Shown here: positions 1 through 9,361 of the stretch, one piece after another
Layout of the letters: each line of letters starts with the position of its first letter
Numbering within the stretch: position 1 is the stretch's first letter
Assembly (NCBI RefSeq): GCF_001434985.1
Contig: NZ_AZES01000059.1
Coordinates: 1-34,770 of the forward strand
Direction of reading: 5' to 3'
DNA from: Companilactobacillus paralimentarius DSM 13238 = JCM 10415
GTDB taxonomy: Bacteria; Bacillota; Bacilli; Lactobacillales; Lactobacillaceae
Length of the DNA stretch: 34,770 bases
The notes under the pieces: model-generated
What the model saw: only the letters and a program-made list of their open reading frames with translations
What the model was told of the DNA's origin: nothing
Database searches by the model: none
Position numbers and translations under genes: made by a program

Positions 1-126
1 AATAGCAGTTTGAACATCACTAGCTTTTTCAAAGGTCGAAAAATCTGGAAGTCCTAGTACAGCTTGTGCATGTGTTTGTGGATAGAATTTTGCTCCATCC
101 TTAGACAATTGAAGAATGTCAGTCAT
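1..126 (-). CDS. tail fibre / receptor-binding protein, N-terminus only
   Basis: Only the first 42 codons are present; the gene runs off the left edge. It starts ATG at 124-126 and its start overlaps the stop of the BppU-like gene by 8 bases (119-126), so the two are translationally coupled. The peptide contains the sequence YPQTHAQAVLGL near residues 14-25, which resembles the N-terminus of many lactic-acid-bacteria phage tail fibres that attach to the baseplate. Its place as the last baseplate gene before the lysis genes would fit a receptor-binding role, but the diagnostic C-terminus is not in view. Confidence 0.6.
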   Translation of the reverse strand, partial: MTDILQLSKDGAKFYPQTHAQAVLGLPDFSTFEKASDVQTAI

Positions 127-637
127 TAATCTCTCCTACTTTCTTATACTCAAATCGTTGGTCAATTGGAATGTTAAACCCATCAATTTGAGCTTTAATT
201 TGTTGTATTTTTTCGAGCCAATCAGCTTTTGTAGATTCCAAAAGATTATTAATGCTCTCAATACCTGGAATATAATTTATTGAAGTACCATCTAGCTGTG
301 TGCTAGGGATGATTGAAATATCAAAACTACAGGTAGTGATCTGATTATTAATCATGAAATAGGCATCCTGAATCTTGCCAACAGAATCAGTTAAATGTTT
401 GCTAATAGGATAATCAATAACATTCCCATTTACATTTACTGGATCATTACAAATAATTGTTCCATCAGGCTTTTTTGCCTCGAATGTTGCAAAATCTATT
501 TCAAGATTAGGGTAGCCATCATTAGAAATAGAAGCTTCGATAATCACATCATTTTCACCTTGTCTCAAGATGATTGGATCATTATCAATAGTGACATTTT
601 TACGAATATCAAGACTAATCTTTGCTATTTTTGTCAT
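119..637 (-). CDS. baseplate upper protein, BppU/DUF2479 N-domain-like
   Basis: This 172-residue protein begins with a beta-rich segment and has the phrase FEAKKPDGT near residues 52-60, typical of the N-terminal domain of BppU-type (DUF2479) baseplate proteins. In phages such as TP901-1 that domain links the Dit/Tal core to the receptor-binding protein. The C-terminal third is helical. The gene lies 3 bases after the stop of the preceding baseplate gene and overlaps the fibre gene downstream, which fits a coupled baseplate cluster. Classification is from sequence character and position; no search was possible. Confidence 0.65.
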   Translation of the reverse strand: MTKIAKISLDIRKNVTIDNDPIILRQGENDVIIEASISNDGYPNLEIDFATFEAKKPDGTIICNDPVNVNGNVIDYPISKHLTDSVGKIQDAYFMINNQITTCSFDISIIPSTQLDGTSINYIPGIESINNLLESTKADWLEKIQQIKAQIDGFNIPIDQRFEYKKVGEIND

Positions 638-640
638 CTA

Positions 641-1579
641 TTAAGCCCCCATTTCGTTATTCATTCCTTGTAACTTATTTCTAATGGACGTGTTCATAGT
701 TTGACTAACGTCAACTTCGCCATCTTTAAGCATTTGTGAAATTAATTTTTGGGCATTACTAGCAGTCAAAACATCACTGGCTTTAATTTGGCTTTGCAAA
801 TCTGAGAGGGCTTGAACATTAATCTGATTTTTAGACTTTAAATCTTCAATTTGAGACTTGGCATCCGCCATTTGTTCTTGTATATCGTCAATTTTCTTTT
901 TGACAATTGCAACATACAAAGCAACGTAGTAAGCAAGTTGCTTTCTACCAGTCTCGATCAAATCATGAATCATCAGCAAAGCACGTTGAAATTCTGAAAT
1001 ATAGACGGAAAAACGGTGTGGCATAGCATTTTGATTTCCAATGATTTGCAAATCAAAATCTAGTGTAGTAATTGCTCTATCACGATTAACACTTTCAATG
1101 ATGAAGTGAGCCGACTTAAAATGTCCCTTTGCTTGAGCAATAACTGATTCAGGTTGCCAAGTGATAATCCCTTCTGAAGCCTGAGAAGTTTCAAAGCCAA
1201 TATCAGAACGAATGTAAGCACCGCTTGCATCTGTTCCTTCAAAACTGATTAGCTTATCTCTTAGCGCATTACCATCACCAACATATCCGCTTAAATCTTC
1301 TATATCGGCATTAGGAGTTAGGAAATTAAGTTCAAATTGGTAGTTTCCTGCCAATCCTTGCACCATATAAGCAGGTTGAAATTTGTGTCCCATAAATAGT
1401 AATTGTGACCAACCTTCAGGCGTGATGTGGTTACTTTCATCAGTAGAATATTGCGTTGGTAGATATGAGGCTTCAGCTAAATTGGTGCAAAAAAATAGCG
1501 CTTGAGTTGTCGGTAAAGCACAATCAACAGCGTTATAATCGAAATTCTCATAGGAACCCGGGAAAATATTATCTTCCAT
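641..1579 (-). CDS. baseplate protein with C-terminal coiled coil
   Basis: The protein has 312 residues. Residues 1-200 are beta-rich and resemble BppU-like baseplate proteins; a segment near 190-205 (RFSVYISEFQRALLMIH) leads into a long heptad-like helix at about 225-275, so a trimeric coiled coil is likely. The last residues carry a short motif, KLQGMNNEMGA, that recurs at the C-termini of the next two upstream genes (see findings). The start ATG at 1577-1579 overlaps the previous stop by one base (TAATG), and the Shine-Dalgarno lies in the coding end of the previous gene. No enzymatic motif is visible. Confidence 0.55.
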   Translation of the reverse strand: MEDNIFPGSYENFDYNAVDCALPTTQALFFCTNLAEASYLPTQYSTDESNHITPEGWSQLLFMGHKFQPAYMVQGLAGNYQFELNFLTPNADIEDLSGYVGDGNALRDKLISFEGTDASGAYIRSDIGFETSQASEGIITWQPESVIAQAKGHFKSAHFIIESVNRDRAITTLDFDLQIIGNQNAMPHRFSVYISEFQRALLMIHDLIETGRKQLAYYVALYVAIVKKKIDDIQEQMADAKSQIEDLKSKNQINVQALSDLQSQIKASDVLTASNAQKLISQMLKDGEVDVSQTMNTSIRNKLQGMNNEMGA

Positions 1580-2229
1580 TATTTATCCTCCATTTCATCA
1601 TCCATTTGGTGTAACTTACCCTTCCAACTGTAAGCATCGCTGATACCATAATCACCAGTGTAATTTGGTGGATAATATCCATTTGGATTTGGATTACTAG
1701 GGAATCTTCCTTCGATATTTTTAATTCTAGTTTCTAGATCCCCAAGTTTTTGATCAACTTCCGATTTTTTGGCATAATATTCTGCAATTGATTCAGAAAG
1801 TTCATCGCTTATTTGACTTAGCTTATCTGGAGTAAGCTGTTGGAAAAAGTTAACTAGCAGCTGGATGTTTGAATCCTCAACTGCTTGGTTCTTTAATACA
1901 GTATTTATAGCGTTCTCGACTTCTTCAATGTTATAAGTAGTTGAATGGAACATCGAAGGGCCGATTTGTTCTTGAGTTAGCCTATCCAAATGTAGTTCAT
2001 TTCCATCAATTCCTTCTAGCGGAGCAATATCTGGAACGGATAGTTGTGTATCTTTAGTAACGTCTAGCAGTTTATATTTTTGAGCAATGACATTGCCATC
2101 ATCATCTTTGCCGAGAATTTTTAAAACGTAGCCGCCAGAATCGTCGAAAATCTTTGTGCCTGTATCATCTGTCTTATTTATATGCATTCGATTCAATCGA
2201 CTGTAATTTACAATTTGCATTGGATCCAT
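1579..2229 (-). CDS. baseplate-associated structural protein, unknown fold
   Basis: This 216-residue protein has a beta-rich N-terminal part that looks like a small BppU-type domain (residues 1-90), a helical stretch with heptads (about 140-180, YYAKKSEVDQKLGDLETRIK) and a Pro/Asn/Tyr-rich linker (PNPNGYYPPNYTGDYG). It ends in the shared KL-x-x-M-x-x-EM motif. Start ATG 2227-2229 has an excellent AAGGAGGGAAGC ribosome site. Its position between the Tal-like hub and the BppU-like proteins supports a baseplate role, but the exact function is not recognised. Confidence 0.5.
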   Translation of the reverse strand: MDPMQIVNYSRLNRMHINKTDDTGTKIFDDSGGYVLKILGKDDDGNVIAQKYKLLDVTKDTQLSVPDIAPLEGIDGNELHLDRLTQEQIGPSMFHSTTYNIEEVENAINTVLKNQAVEDSNIQLLVNFFQQLTPDKLSQISDELSESIAEYYAKKSEVDQKLGDLETRIKNIEGRFPSNPNPNGYYPPNYTGDYGISDAYSWKGKLHQMDDEMEDK

Positions 2230-2250
2230 TAGCTTCCCTCCTTATTTATT

Positions 2251-4062
2251 TTATTTATTAAGTCCCATTTCCTTATTCATATCTTGCAGCTTGCTTCTAG
2301 TTGACGCATTCATAGCTTGATTAATCTTTGCTTCTTGCTTTTTAAAAGCTTTATTAAGTAGGGCGTTGTTTCGATTTGCAAGACGAATCTTATCAGACAT
2401 TTCATAATTGATATCACGCTTGGATAGTTTTGAATTATCAAGTGTGACGGTCATAGGGCTATTGTTTGTCAGTGGATTACCACTGATTCCATTTAGTGTA
2501 ATCATTGTTTTAATTCCGAGAGGTTCAGCATTCAAAAACAACGTATCGCCAATGTTTAAACTGTCATCTTGAGCAGATAAGTTAATAGTCAACTCAACTA
2601 CTGGTTCGGTTTGCATGACTGAATCAGCATACTTCTTCATAGAATCAACGTCTTTAATTTGATCATTAGTGATATCTTCACCAATGATTAAACCGTGTTC
2701 AGAACGTGAAGCTAAGCTGTAGTAAAAGAACGGATCAAAATAATATTTTACTTCGTCCGTATCTGCCTTTGCTGTATCATCGGTGGCTGCGTCATTTGAT
2801 TTAGGCTCAACATCTATATCACCGTCAAAGTTGATATCATCAGCGCAAACCCATTCGTTTGTGGCAACACGATACCAAGTTTTTCCGCCATACCCATCTG
2901 ATACGGTTCCATCGATTTTCCATTGACTGCCGTTAGGTAGTGTGCGACCAGAAATTTCATGTTGACCAGAAAATGGAGAATCATAAATTTTGGCAAAAGT
3001 TGGTGTGGTAGTAGTTTGATTGTCACCAGTACCAGTGGTTATGTCAGCAGCCTTAATAGTACCTTGACCCCAGACCTGCTCGATAACTTGTTGTTCTGGC
3101 TTGACATCACCAGATTTATCAAACGAGAAATATTTCTCGCTTACCCATTCATTTGTGGCAACACGATACCAAACAACACCATCAATTGATATTTGCTTAT
3201 CAATAGCCCATTTACTACCATTTGGCAATTTTTGGCCGGTTAAGTTATTTCCTACCGGTGAGCTATAAACTGGTGCTCCACCATCTTCCATAGTTGAAAT
3301 AGTTCCTATGGAATTGCCAGTAGAAGTTGCTGCCAATGTGCTAGATGATCCAGTAGAATCACTAGTTGATGTTCCATCGGCTGTTGAACTGTGAGAATCG
3401 TCAACTGTGGCACCATACAGCATAGCTCCATTGACCATTGAAGTGGAGTCTACCGATAACTCAATATCATTAGTATTGTGAGACCAGATGAATTGACGGT
3501 TGGTAGGAGTCTTATATGAATTCTGATCATAGATTAAAACCGTTTTTCCATTTGGCAGCCAACGTGCTCCATATGAATCAACGGCTTTTTGAATTGCATC
3601 CAAACCAGAGCAGTTACCCCAATCCGTAATATCAATAGTGGGAAAGCTTCCATTAATTTGGTATGAATAGCCTGAATTGTACTGACTATCAAAGATAAAT
3701 TTCATCATTGAATCAATGGAATAACTTTGGTTGCCCTTGTTAACATTGAATTGTCTAAAATTTTGAACGCCAAAGATTTCATGCGTTGCTGTGACATCTT
3801 TAGTAACAAAATCATCCACGTATTTAGATACGCACTGCTTGATTTGATACTTTTGACCGTCAAAAATAATATAGGCATCGTTTTCCAGCAAATCGAATGA
3901 AACGCCATTCTTCTTTGTAAGAAACGCTGTAAAAGACAACTGAAATGTCGAATTAATCTGCTTGTCTATTTTAAATGTGCCTTCGTTTAAACACGTCAAC
4001 CATTCTTCACTCTGGCCATCGAATGATCGAACGTAAATTTTGTGTCCGTTGAAAGCTGGCAT
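2251..4062 (-). CDS. Tal-like baseplate hub with two SLAP-like wall-binding inserts
   Basis: This 603-residue protein sits directly after Dit, the usual place of the tail-associated hub (gp18/Tal, prophage tail endopeptidase family). Residues 1-215 and 437-545 look like the two halves of the hub fold. Between them is a Ser/Thr linker (about 218-256) and two copies of a ~60-residue module (254-315 and 352-413), each containing LPNGS-x-W-x-ID and WYRVATNEWV. This pattern is typical of SLAP/SH3-like wall-binding modules of lactobacilli. I see no peptidase or lysozyme motif. The last residues carry the KLQDMNKEMG motif shared with two downstream genes. The start overlaps the Dit stop by one base. 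Confidence 0.75.
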   Translation of the reverse strand: MPAFNGHKIYVRSFDGQSEEWLTCLNEGTFKIDKQINSTFQLSFTAFLTKKNGVSFDLLENDAYIIFDGQKYQIKQCVSKYVDDFVTKDVTATHEIFGVQNFRQFNVNKGNQSYSIDSMMKFIFDSQYNSGYSYQINGSFPTIDITDWGNCSGLDAIQKAVDSYGARWLPNGKTVLIYDQNSYKTPTNRQFIWSHNTNDIELSVDSTSMVNGAMLYGATVDDSHSSTADGTSTSDSTGSSSTLAATSTGNSIGTISTMEDGGAPVYSSPVGNNLTGQKLPNGSKWAIDKQISIDGVVWYRVATNEWVSEKYFSFDKSGDVKPEQQVIEQVWGQGTIKAADITTGTGDNQTTTTPTFAKIYDSPFSGQHEISGRTLPNGSQWKIDGTVSDGYGGKTWYRVATNEWVCADDINFDGDIDVEPKSNDAATDDTAKADTDEVKYYFDPFFYYSLASRSEHGLIIGEDITNDQIKDVDSMKKYADSVMQTEPVVELTINLSAQDDSLNIGDTLFLNAEPLGIKTMITLNGISGNPLTNNSPMTVTLDNSKLSKRDINYEMSDKIRLANRNNALLNKAFKKQEAKINQAMNASTRSKLQDMNKEMGLNK

Positions 4063-4988
4063 TAAAAATAGATGAAATAGAATTCAAAGGCAATATCTGA
4101 GTTTGTAAGGCCAGAAATTTCAAACTCGTTATCACCTTTTACTAGTGAAATTGTTCCGTGATTACTATTGATCCCATCAGGTTGACCATTTAAATACGGG
4201 TCAACGCCATCAAGAATAAGCTCATCATTTGTACTTAAAACTATGTTATAGGTGAATATTTCGCCAGTAGTTTTATTAGTCAAGGTTGGTGAGCCAGAAC
4301 CTTTAATGTGGATTTTTAGATAATGATTTTGTCCTAATGGATCAATATCAACTGAACTTGGATTATAAATAGAAAACTTCTCTTCTTTGGATTCATAAGA
4401 AATATCTTTATTAGGTATTCCCATTCCATAAGAAAAGAAGTTTTTTTCTTTATCAAAGATTTCTAACGACGTGCCTACACTCTCACGCATGCCTGTATAG
4501 TTGTTGAACGTGATGACAAAAGTACCTTGTTTCTCATTGAAATAGGTTGGTGCAATAGGCTTAGTAACCACGCGATATTTAAATGTTGGTTCATCACCAA
4601 AAACAATCCAGAATCCATTTCTACTCATGAAGAAGTTCTGTAATTCAGCAAGTAGCATAGAAAACTCAGGTTTATTATCACCATCAATCATCCATGTTGT
4701 TGTGATATCACGTGAATCAAATGATCCCGAAGTTCTATTTTGACCGTCACGTGTATTCATCTTTTGCCAGTTATCTACCGGATTGGTGATAGCTGGGTCC
4801 CAATCATACATGTGCACGCCAAATAAATTTTCATCATCATAATATGATTCCCAATTAACCCCATCAGCACTTATTGCCACCTCAATTGGCTCTAGCGGCA
4901 GTCTTGAAGGATTGTCGTGGCCGTTTGAAAAGCCATAAGCATGAGGTTTAGGATTAGTCGTTTCATCTTTAAATACTTGATTCGTCAT
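4062..4988 (-). CDS. dit: distal tail protein Dit
   Basis: At 308 residues, directly following the tape measure gene, this is the Dit/Sipho_tail protein that forms the ring joining tail tube and baseplate. The first ~190 residues show the expected features: a WDPAI stretch, R-T-S-GSFDSRDITT, and YFNEKQGTFVITF, which resembles the conserved C-terminal end of the Sipho_tail domain. Residues 200-308 form a second beta domain, as in Dit proteins with a carbohydrate-binding-like C-terminus. Start and stop overlap neighbours by one base each (TAATG), indicating coupled translation. Confidence 0.82.
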   Translation of the reverse strand: MTNQVFKDETTNPKPHAYGFSNGHDNPSRLPLEPIEVAISADGVNWESYYDDENLFGVHMYDWDPAITNPVDNWQKMNTRDGQNRTSGSFDSRDITTTWMIDGDNKPEFSMLLAELQNFFMSRNGFWIVFGDEPTFKYRVVTKPIAPTYFNEKQGTFVITFNNYTGMRESVGTSLEIFDKEKNFFSYGMGIPNKDISYESKEEKFSIYNPSSVDIDPLGQNHYLKIHIKGSGSPTLTNKTTGEIFTYNIVLSTNDELILDGVDPYLNGQPDGINSNHGTISLVKGDNEFEISGLTNSDIAFEFYFIYF

Positions 4989-7900
4989 TATTGTCTATCA
5001 CCTCGCTGATATGCGTAGATATCCGTATCACGTCTATTTTGCTGATTGAAATTGCTTGAAGTTCTAGCAATATTAACTTCTGGAGCAAAGTCTTTATTAT
5101 TAATGGAACCAAGTAAATTGATAACCATTTCCAATTTTTGACCGATATCGGCAGAAATATTATTAGATAGGTTTGATGTTCTAAATTCCGGATGATAGTC
5201 GGCCATTCTTCCCATCAAATCAGCCATCAAAGGAATTGCCGAAGGCTTTGATGGATTGATAGCAAACTCGTCACCATCTTCGCCCATAATTGCTGGCGTT
5301 GGTCCAAACATATGACCACCATTGGCCAAGAAGTTAATCTGCCTACCAGTACCGATTCTGTCCCAGGCACCACTATGCATGTAAGCATTAGCGGTAGCCA
5401 TGATCTGATCTTCACCACTTAAAATATTGGTGTGACCAGGCACGGCATAGGCCATAAAGGTTTGTGGGATAAATTGTAGTAATCCCATGGCAGGATTACC
5501 TGCAGCAGAGTTTTTATCAGAAATTGTTTGTTTGATGGCTGGATTACCGCCAGACTCACGTGCAATTTCACGAACGAAGGCAGCTGCCTCCCAATCAATA
5601 CCTTTAGGGGGATTAGCACCCATATCTTTCAAAATCTTAGCAACGATAGGTAGCCAAGCTTGAGCCGCCTTTGGTTCACCGGCAACGGATTGAGCTTCCA
5701 ACTCTTTATCCTTTAGTTTGCCAAGTGCATCCTTTACCCAGTCAACACCTTGCTTTACCAAGTAATGACCTGCAGGAGGAGCAAATTTACTACCGAATTT
5801 TGTTGCTTGTGTAAATTTAGATGTAGCCTTATCCCAAACGCTAGTTAAATTGCCAAGTGGGTCTTTCAGAAATGATGTGAGTCCTTCAAGCTTATCCTTG
5901 ACCCATTTACCCATATCGCCAAGTTCACCCTTAATCCAGCCACCAACACCACCTTCGTAATGAGGAACTGAACTAGGAGCGAATCTAGCGGCTGTCTCAT
6001 TAGCAGGTACAACAGTAGCACCAGGTTTCAAGTCAACCATTACATTTCTCATTTTGGGAATAACTCGCCAAGGTTCACCAGGATTCTTAAATGCTTCTTC
6101 GAATACTGGGCCTTTTTGGTCATTGATCAATGCGGGACCACCACGGTGATATCCAACACCCGAGGCATATTTAATTGGTGCAATGGCCTTGGCCTTGCCG
6201 CCAAAGAAATGAATAACTGTGTTAATACCACCAATACCCGTATTAATTGCAGTTACAACGCCTTTCATAGCATCTTTAGCCCAACCATTAAATTTGCCAA
6301 AGATTGATTTAAAGAAGTTACCAACACCAGACCACATGGAATCCCATCCAGACTTGAAACTGGAACTGAATTGACTCCACCATGAGTTCATTCCACTTGA
6401 GAAATCGTTATACCATTTCGACATTCCATTAAATTTTTTGCCCATGTAAGAGCTGGCTCTTGACCACATTGAATTCCATGACTTGCTAAAATCAGAACTA
6501 AAATTAGACCACCAGTTACTCATTCCAGTTCCCCATGAATTGGCAGTTTTTTGGGCGTTATTAAATTGATTCTTTAAATCCTTAACCCAACTAGACTTTT
6601 GAACTGATTTAGACATGTCAGACATTTGCTTAGAAATATCTTTAGAAGTTTTCTGACTAGATTTAGACATCTCGGCCATATTCTTGGATATGTCCTTAGA
6701 AAACTTCTTCATATCAATGGCCTTGGTAATTTTCTTCCAATCTTTACCCCAAGATTTTGCAATTGGATTAAAGATATTACCTAGCCATTTAGTAAATCCA
6801 TTCCAATCCTTTTTCAAATCCTTAACCAGACCCGAAATAATTTTCTTAGTAGGTTTAACCAAAGGCTTAGTGATAATCATTCCGATACCGACAGGCAACG
6901 CTAGTGCATACAGAGCCATCTTGCCGAAGCCCTTTAGGCCACTGATGATTCCTTTACTCATGTCACTACCAATCTTCTTGGTACTTTTAGTGAATGATTT
7001 AAATCCTTTTTGGATGTTCTTTATAGCGTTCGAAGCCCATTTTTGGAAGTCCTTGCCTACCTTGGTATCCTTTAAAATAAAATCACCAATACCTAAAAAT
7101 GGATTGGCCAAAGTAAGAAGTATTTCTTCTTTATGCTTACCCATCCAAGTGGTAATGCCTTTCGTCCATTCAACAACAGCATCACCAGCCTTGCGTGAGT
7201 AATAACCAGCTTTCTGGATAATACCCTTTGGAGGCTTTGCTCCACGCCCAGCTTTATTCCAGCCATCAGTAAATTGCTTAGCGGCTTTTCCACCGTACTT
7301 ACCAATCGTACGTCCTAGCATAGCACCAATAGCTTCACCGGCCGGACCGCCTAGCATGAATCCAATTCCACCACCAATTGCACCACCAGCAGCTTTACCG
7401 AATCCCTCAAATTTTTTTTCAGGGTTCTTAGCCTTCAAAGCGCCAACAATGTCCATGCCAGCAACTGCTCCAACACCAATAGTTGTTGCAGCAGTACCTA
7501 TTTTGGCACCTTTGGACATATCTCCAACATTCACTTTGGAGAATTTACCACCTTGTGTAATCTTTCCAAGCATAGTTTGCAAAGATTTAAATTTAGTTTT
7601 AGTGTCATTAAATCCTTCTGTACCGAATCTAAAGACAGTCTTCTCATTTTTACCTGAACCAATAACTTTGGTTAAAAGTCCGCCACCTTTAGACTGCAAT
7701 CCGGCAACTTTGAGCAATGGATCAAATGCGCCCTTGACCATTTTGAAGCCTTTCATAGCCACAAAATAGCCTGCTAATGCTTTAATAGCTGTTTTATGCT
7801 TAGCAATACCAGCTAGAATACTTTCGAAGGTCTTCAAAGGATCCGTAGAACCCTTAGCATTCTTACCAGTTAGTCCAAACATGCTTGCAATTGTAGTCAT

Positions 7901-9361
7901 GATTGACTTCATATCATTCCAAACAGCCTGACCAAATACAGAGGCAATTTCACCAACATCTTTACCAATCTTCATGATGGTATCCTTGTGACCATCAATG
8001 TATTTGATAATGTCACCAATACCATTTAAAACAGTGGCAGTTGCGGAACCTATAGCCTTAGAATACTTCTGCATTGCATCATCAGATAATAGATCTCGAA
8101 TAGCACCACTAGCAGATTTAGTAGTATTGAATGTTTGTGACATGATGTCACCCATCAACTTGCTAAATCTTGAATGGATATACATTCCCATACCCATGTA
8201 TGATGTCATGGCTTCTTGAGTACCACCAGAATACTTCTTACCTAGATAAGAAAGCGTTTCGGTAAATTGTTCGGCACTCAGTTTACCGGCTGCAGACATA
8301 GCATAGAGTTCCTTCATTGACTTACCGGTAGCTTTTTGCAAAGCTTCACCGAACATAGGAAATCTATTAATCATGACGGCCATATCTTCTGAACTGGCTT
8401 TACCGCCGGCAACAATCTTAGCAAATTGCTCACCTGATTCAGCTAGTGCATCATTTGACATATGTAGAGTTGAACCCAAGGCGATAAATGAATTAGTCCA
8501 GTCCTTAGTTTCAGCAACATTTGAATGAACGTGGTAGAACGACTGAGACATTTTGTTGATCGTATCAGCTGCATAAATAGAGTGCTGTGACAAAGAATTA
8601 ATATAATCAACTAAAACTTTCCCATCTCTGGGTGCTTCCGTTGTCAGTGAAGTCCAAACGGTCTTCATCGTATCTTGTTCCTTGTTGTACTCCATACCGG
8701 CTGCAGTTGCTGATTTCAAGCCACTTGTTAGCTGCATTAGTCCATTAGAAATCAATTGACCAGCAAAGGTACCAGCTATTATTTCTTTAAGATGACTAAA
8801 TTTCTTTGTAGCAGTATCAACTGATGAAGTATTAACATTGATATCTTTTGTAACAGGCTTAGACATTTCATCAATCGCACTTTTGATTTTTGAAAAGTCG
8901 CCTTGATTGGCGACAAAGTCTAATTGAGTGCGTGCTTCTTTTGGCACCTTATGAAACATGTCCATGAAGCTGTTATAGTGCCGTTGATCTGCTATGAAAT
9001 CAAGCTTGGTTTTCTTCTCTTTAGGTAAAGAATCATAATCTCGTTTAGTGGCTTCAAGTGCTTGTTTATCAAACTTTGTTTTTAACTCTGTTTGAATATT
9101 TTTAGGTAAAGTATTCAAATAGCCTTCAAAACTAGAAAAGCCACTGTGATCGGCAATGGCTTTTAGCTGAGTTTGAATATCCTTAGGCAAGCCTTGAAGT
9201 TTCTGATCAAAGGTAACGATTTTCTGCTCATCGGCAGTAACATCGAGTTTTACGTTCTTATCCTTGATGTTGTCCATTGCTTGTTTGACTTTTTGAGCAG
9301 TTGGAGTTAGCTGATCCTTACCAAGAAAATTAATAACCTTGTTTACTACAATATCTGACAT
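4988..9361 (-). CDS. tape measure protein with C-terminal lytic transglycosylase domain
   Basis: The 1457-residue length, helical content and position after the G/GT genes identify the tape measure protein; by the usual ~1.5 angstrom per residue it predicts a tail near 200 nm. Residues ~45-150 hold about four degenerate ~32-residue repeats with LPK...T-x-L...A. The centre has hydrophobic segments (about 520-680 and 800-880) and a Trp/Ser/Phe-rich repeat region (about 930-1040) typical of these proteins. Residues ~1232-1350 form an SLT-like lysozyme fold: the catalytic Glu is E1269 in IARESGG, followed by MGLLQFIPQTF and ATANAYM. It would locally cut peptidoglycan during DNA entry. Confidence 0.92.
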   Translation of the reverse strand: MSDIVVNKVINFLGKDQLTPTAQKVKQAMDNIKDKNVKLDVTADEQKIVTFDQKLQGLPKDIQTQLKAIADHSGFSSFEGYLNTLPKNIQTELKTKFDKQALEATKRDYDSLPKEKKTKLDFIADQRHYNSFMDMFHKVPKEARTQLDFVANQGDFSKIKSAIDEMSKPVTKDINVNTSSVDTATKKFSHLKEIIAGTFAGQLISNGLMQLTSGLKSATAAGMEYNKEQDTMKTVWTSLTTEAPRDGKVLVDYINSLSQHSIYAADTINKMSQSFYHVHSNVAETKDWTNSFIALGSTLHMSNDALAESGEQFAKIVAGGKASSEDMAVMINRFPMFGEALQKATGKSMKELYAMSAAGKLSAEQFTETLSYLGKKYSGGTQEAMTSYMGMGMYIHSRFSKLMGDIMSQTFNTTKSASGAIRDLLSDDAMQKYSKAIGSATATVLNGIGDIIKYIDGHKDTIMKIGKDVGEIASVFGQAVWNDMKSIMTTIASMFGLTGKNAKGSTDPLKTFESILAGIAKHKTAIKALAGYFVAMKGFKMVKGAFDPLLKVAGLQSKGGGLLTKVIGSGKNEKTVFRFGTEGFNDTKTKFKSLQTMLGKITQGGKFSKVNVGDMSKGAKIGTAATTIGVGAVAGMDIVGALKAKNPEKKFEGFGKAAGGAIGGGIGFMLGGPAGEAIGAMLGRTIGKYGGKAAKQFTDGWNKAGRGAKPPKGIIQKAGYYSRKAGDAVVEWTKGITTWMGKHKEEILLTLANPFLGIGDFILKDTKVGKDFQKWASNAIKNIQKGFKSFTKSTKKIGSDMSKGIISGLKGFGKMALYALALPVGIGMIITKPLVKPTKKIISGLVKDLKKDWNGFTKWLGNIFNPIAKSWGKDWKKITKAIDMKKFSKDISKNMAEMSKSSQKTSKDISKQMSDMSKSVQKSSWVKDLKNQFNNAQKTANSWGTGMSNWWSNFSSDFSKSWNSMWSRASSYMGKKFNGMSKWYNDFSSGMNSWWSQFSSSFKSGWDSMWSGVGNFFKSIFGKFNGWAKDAMKGVVTAINTGIGGINTVIHFFGGKAKAIAPIKYASGVGYHRGGPALINDQKGPVFEEAFKNPGEPWRVIPKMRNVMVDLKPGATVVPANETAARFAPSSVPHYEGGVGGWIKGELGDMGKWVKDKLEGLTSFLKDPLGNLTSVWDKATSKFTQATKFGSKFAPPAGHYLVKQGVDWVKDALGKLKDKELEAQSVAGEPKAAQAWLPIVAKILKDMGANPPKGIDWEAAAFVREIARESGGNPAIKQTISDKNSAAGNPAMGLLQFIPQTFMAYAVPGHTNILSGEDQIMATANAYMHSGAWDRIGTGRQINFLANGGHMFGPTPAIMGEDGDEFAINPSKPSAIPLMADLMGRMADYHPEFRTSNLSNNISADIGQKLEMVINLLGSINNKDFAPEVNIARTSSNFNQQNRRDTDIYAYQRGDRQ

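Noticed and set aside
395-673. + strand 92-codon frame opposite the BppU-like gene
   Set aside because: Antisense of well-supported baseplate genes, Ile/Cys-rich composition, no ribosome site.
6684-7769. Long + strand frames opposite the tape measure gene (172 and 137 codons)
   Set aside because: They are Pro/Leu/Ile-rich antisense shadows of the coding strand without ribosome sites.
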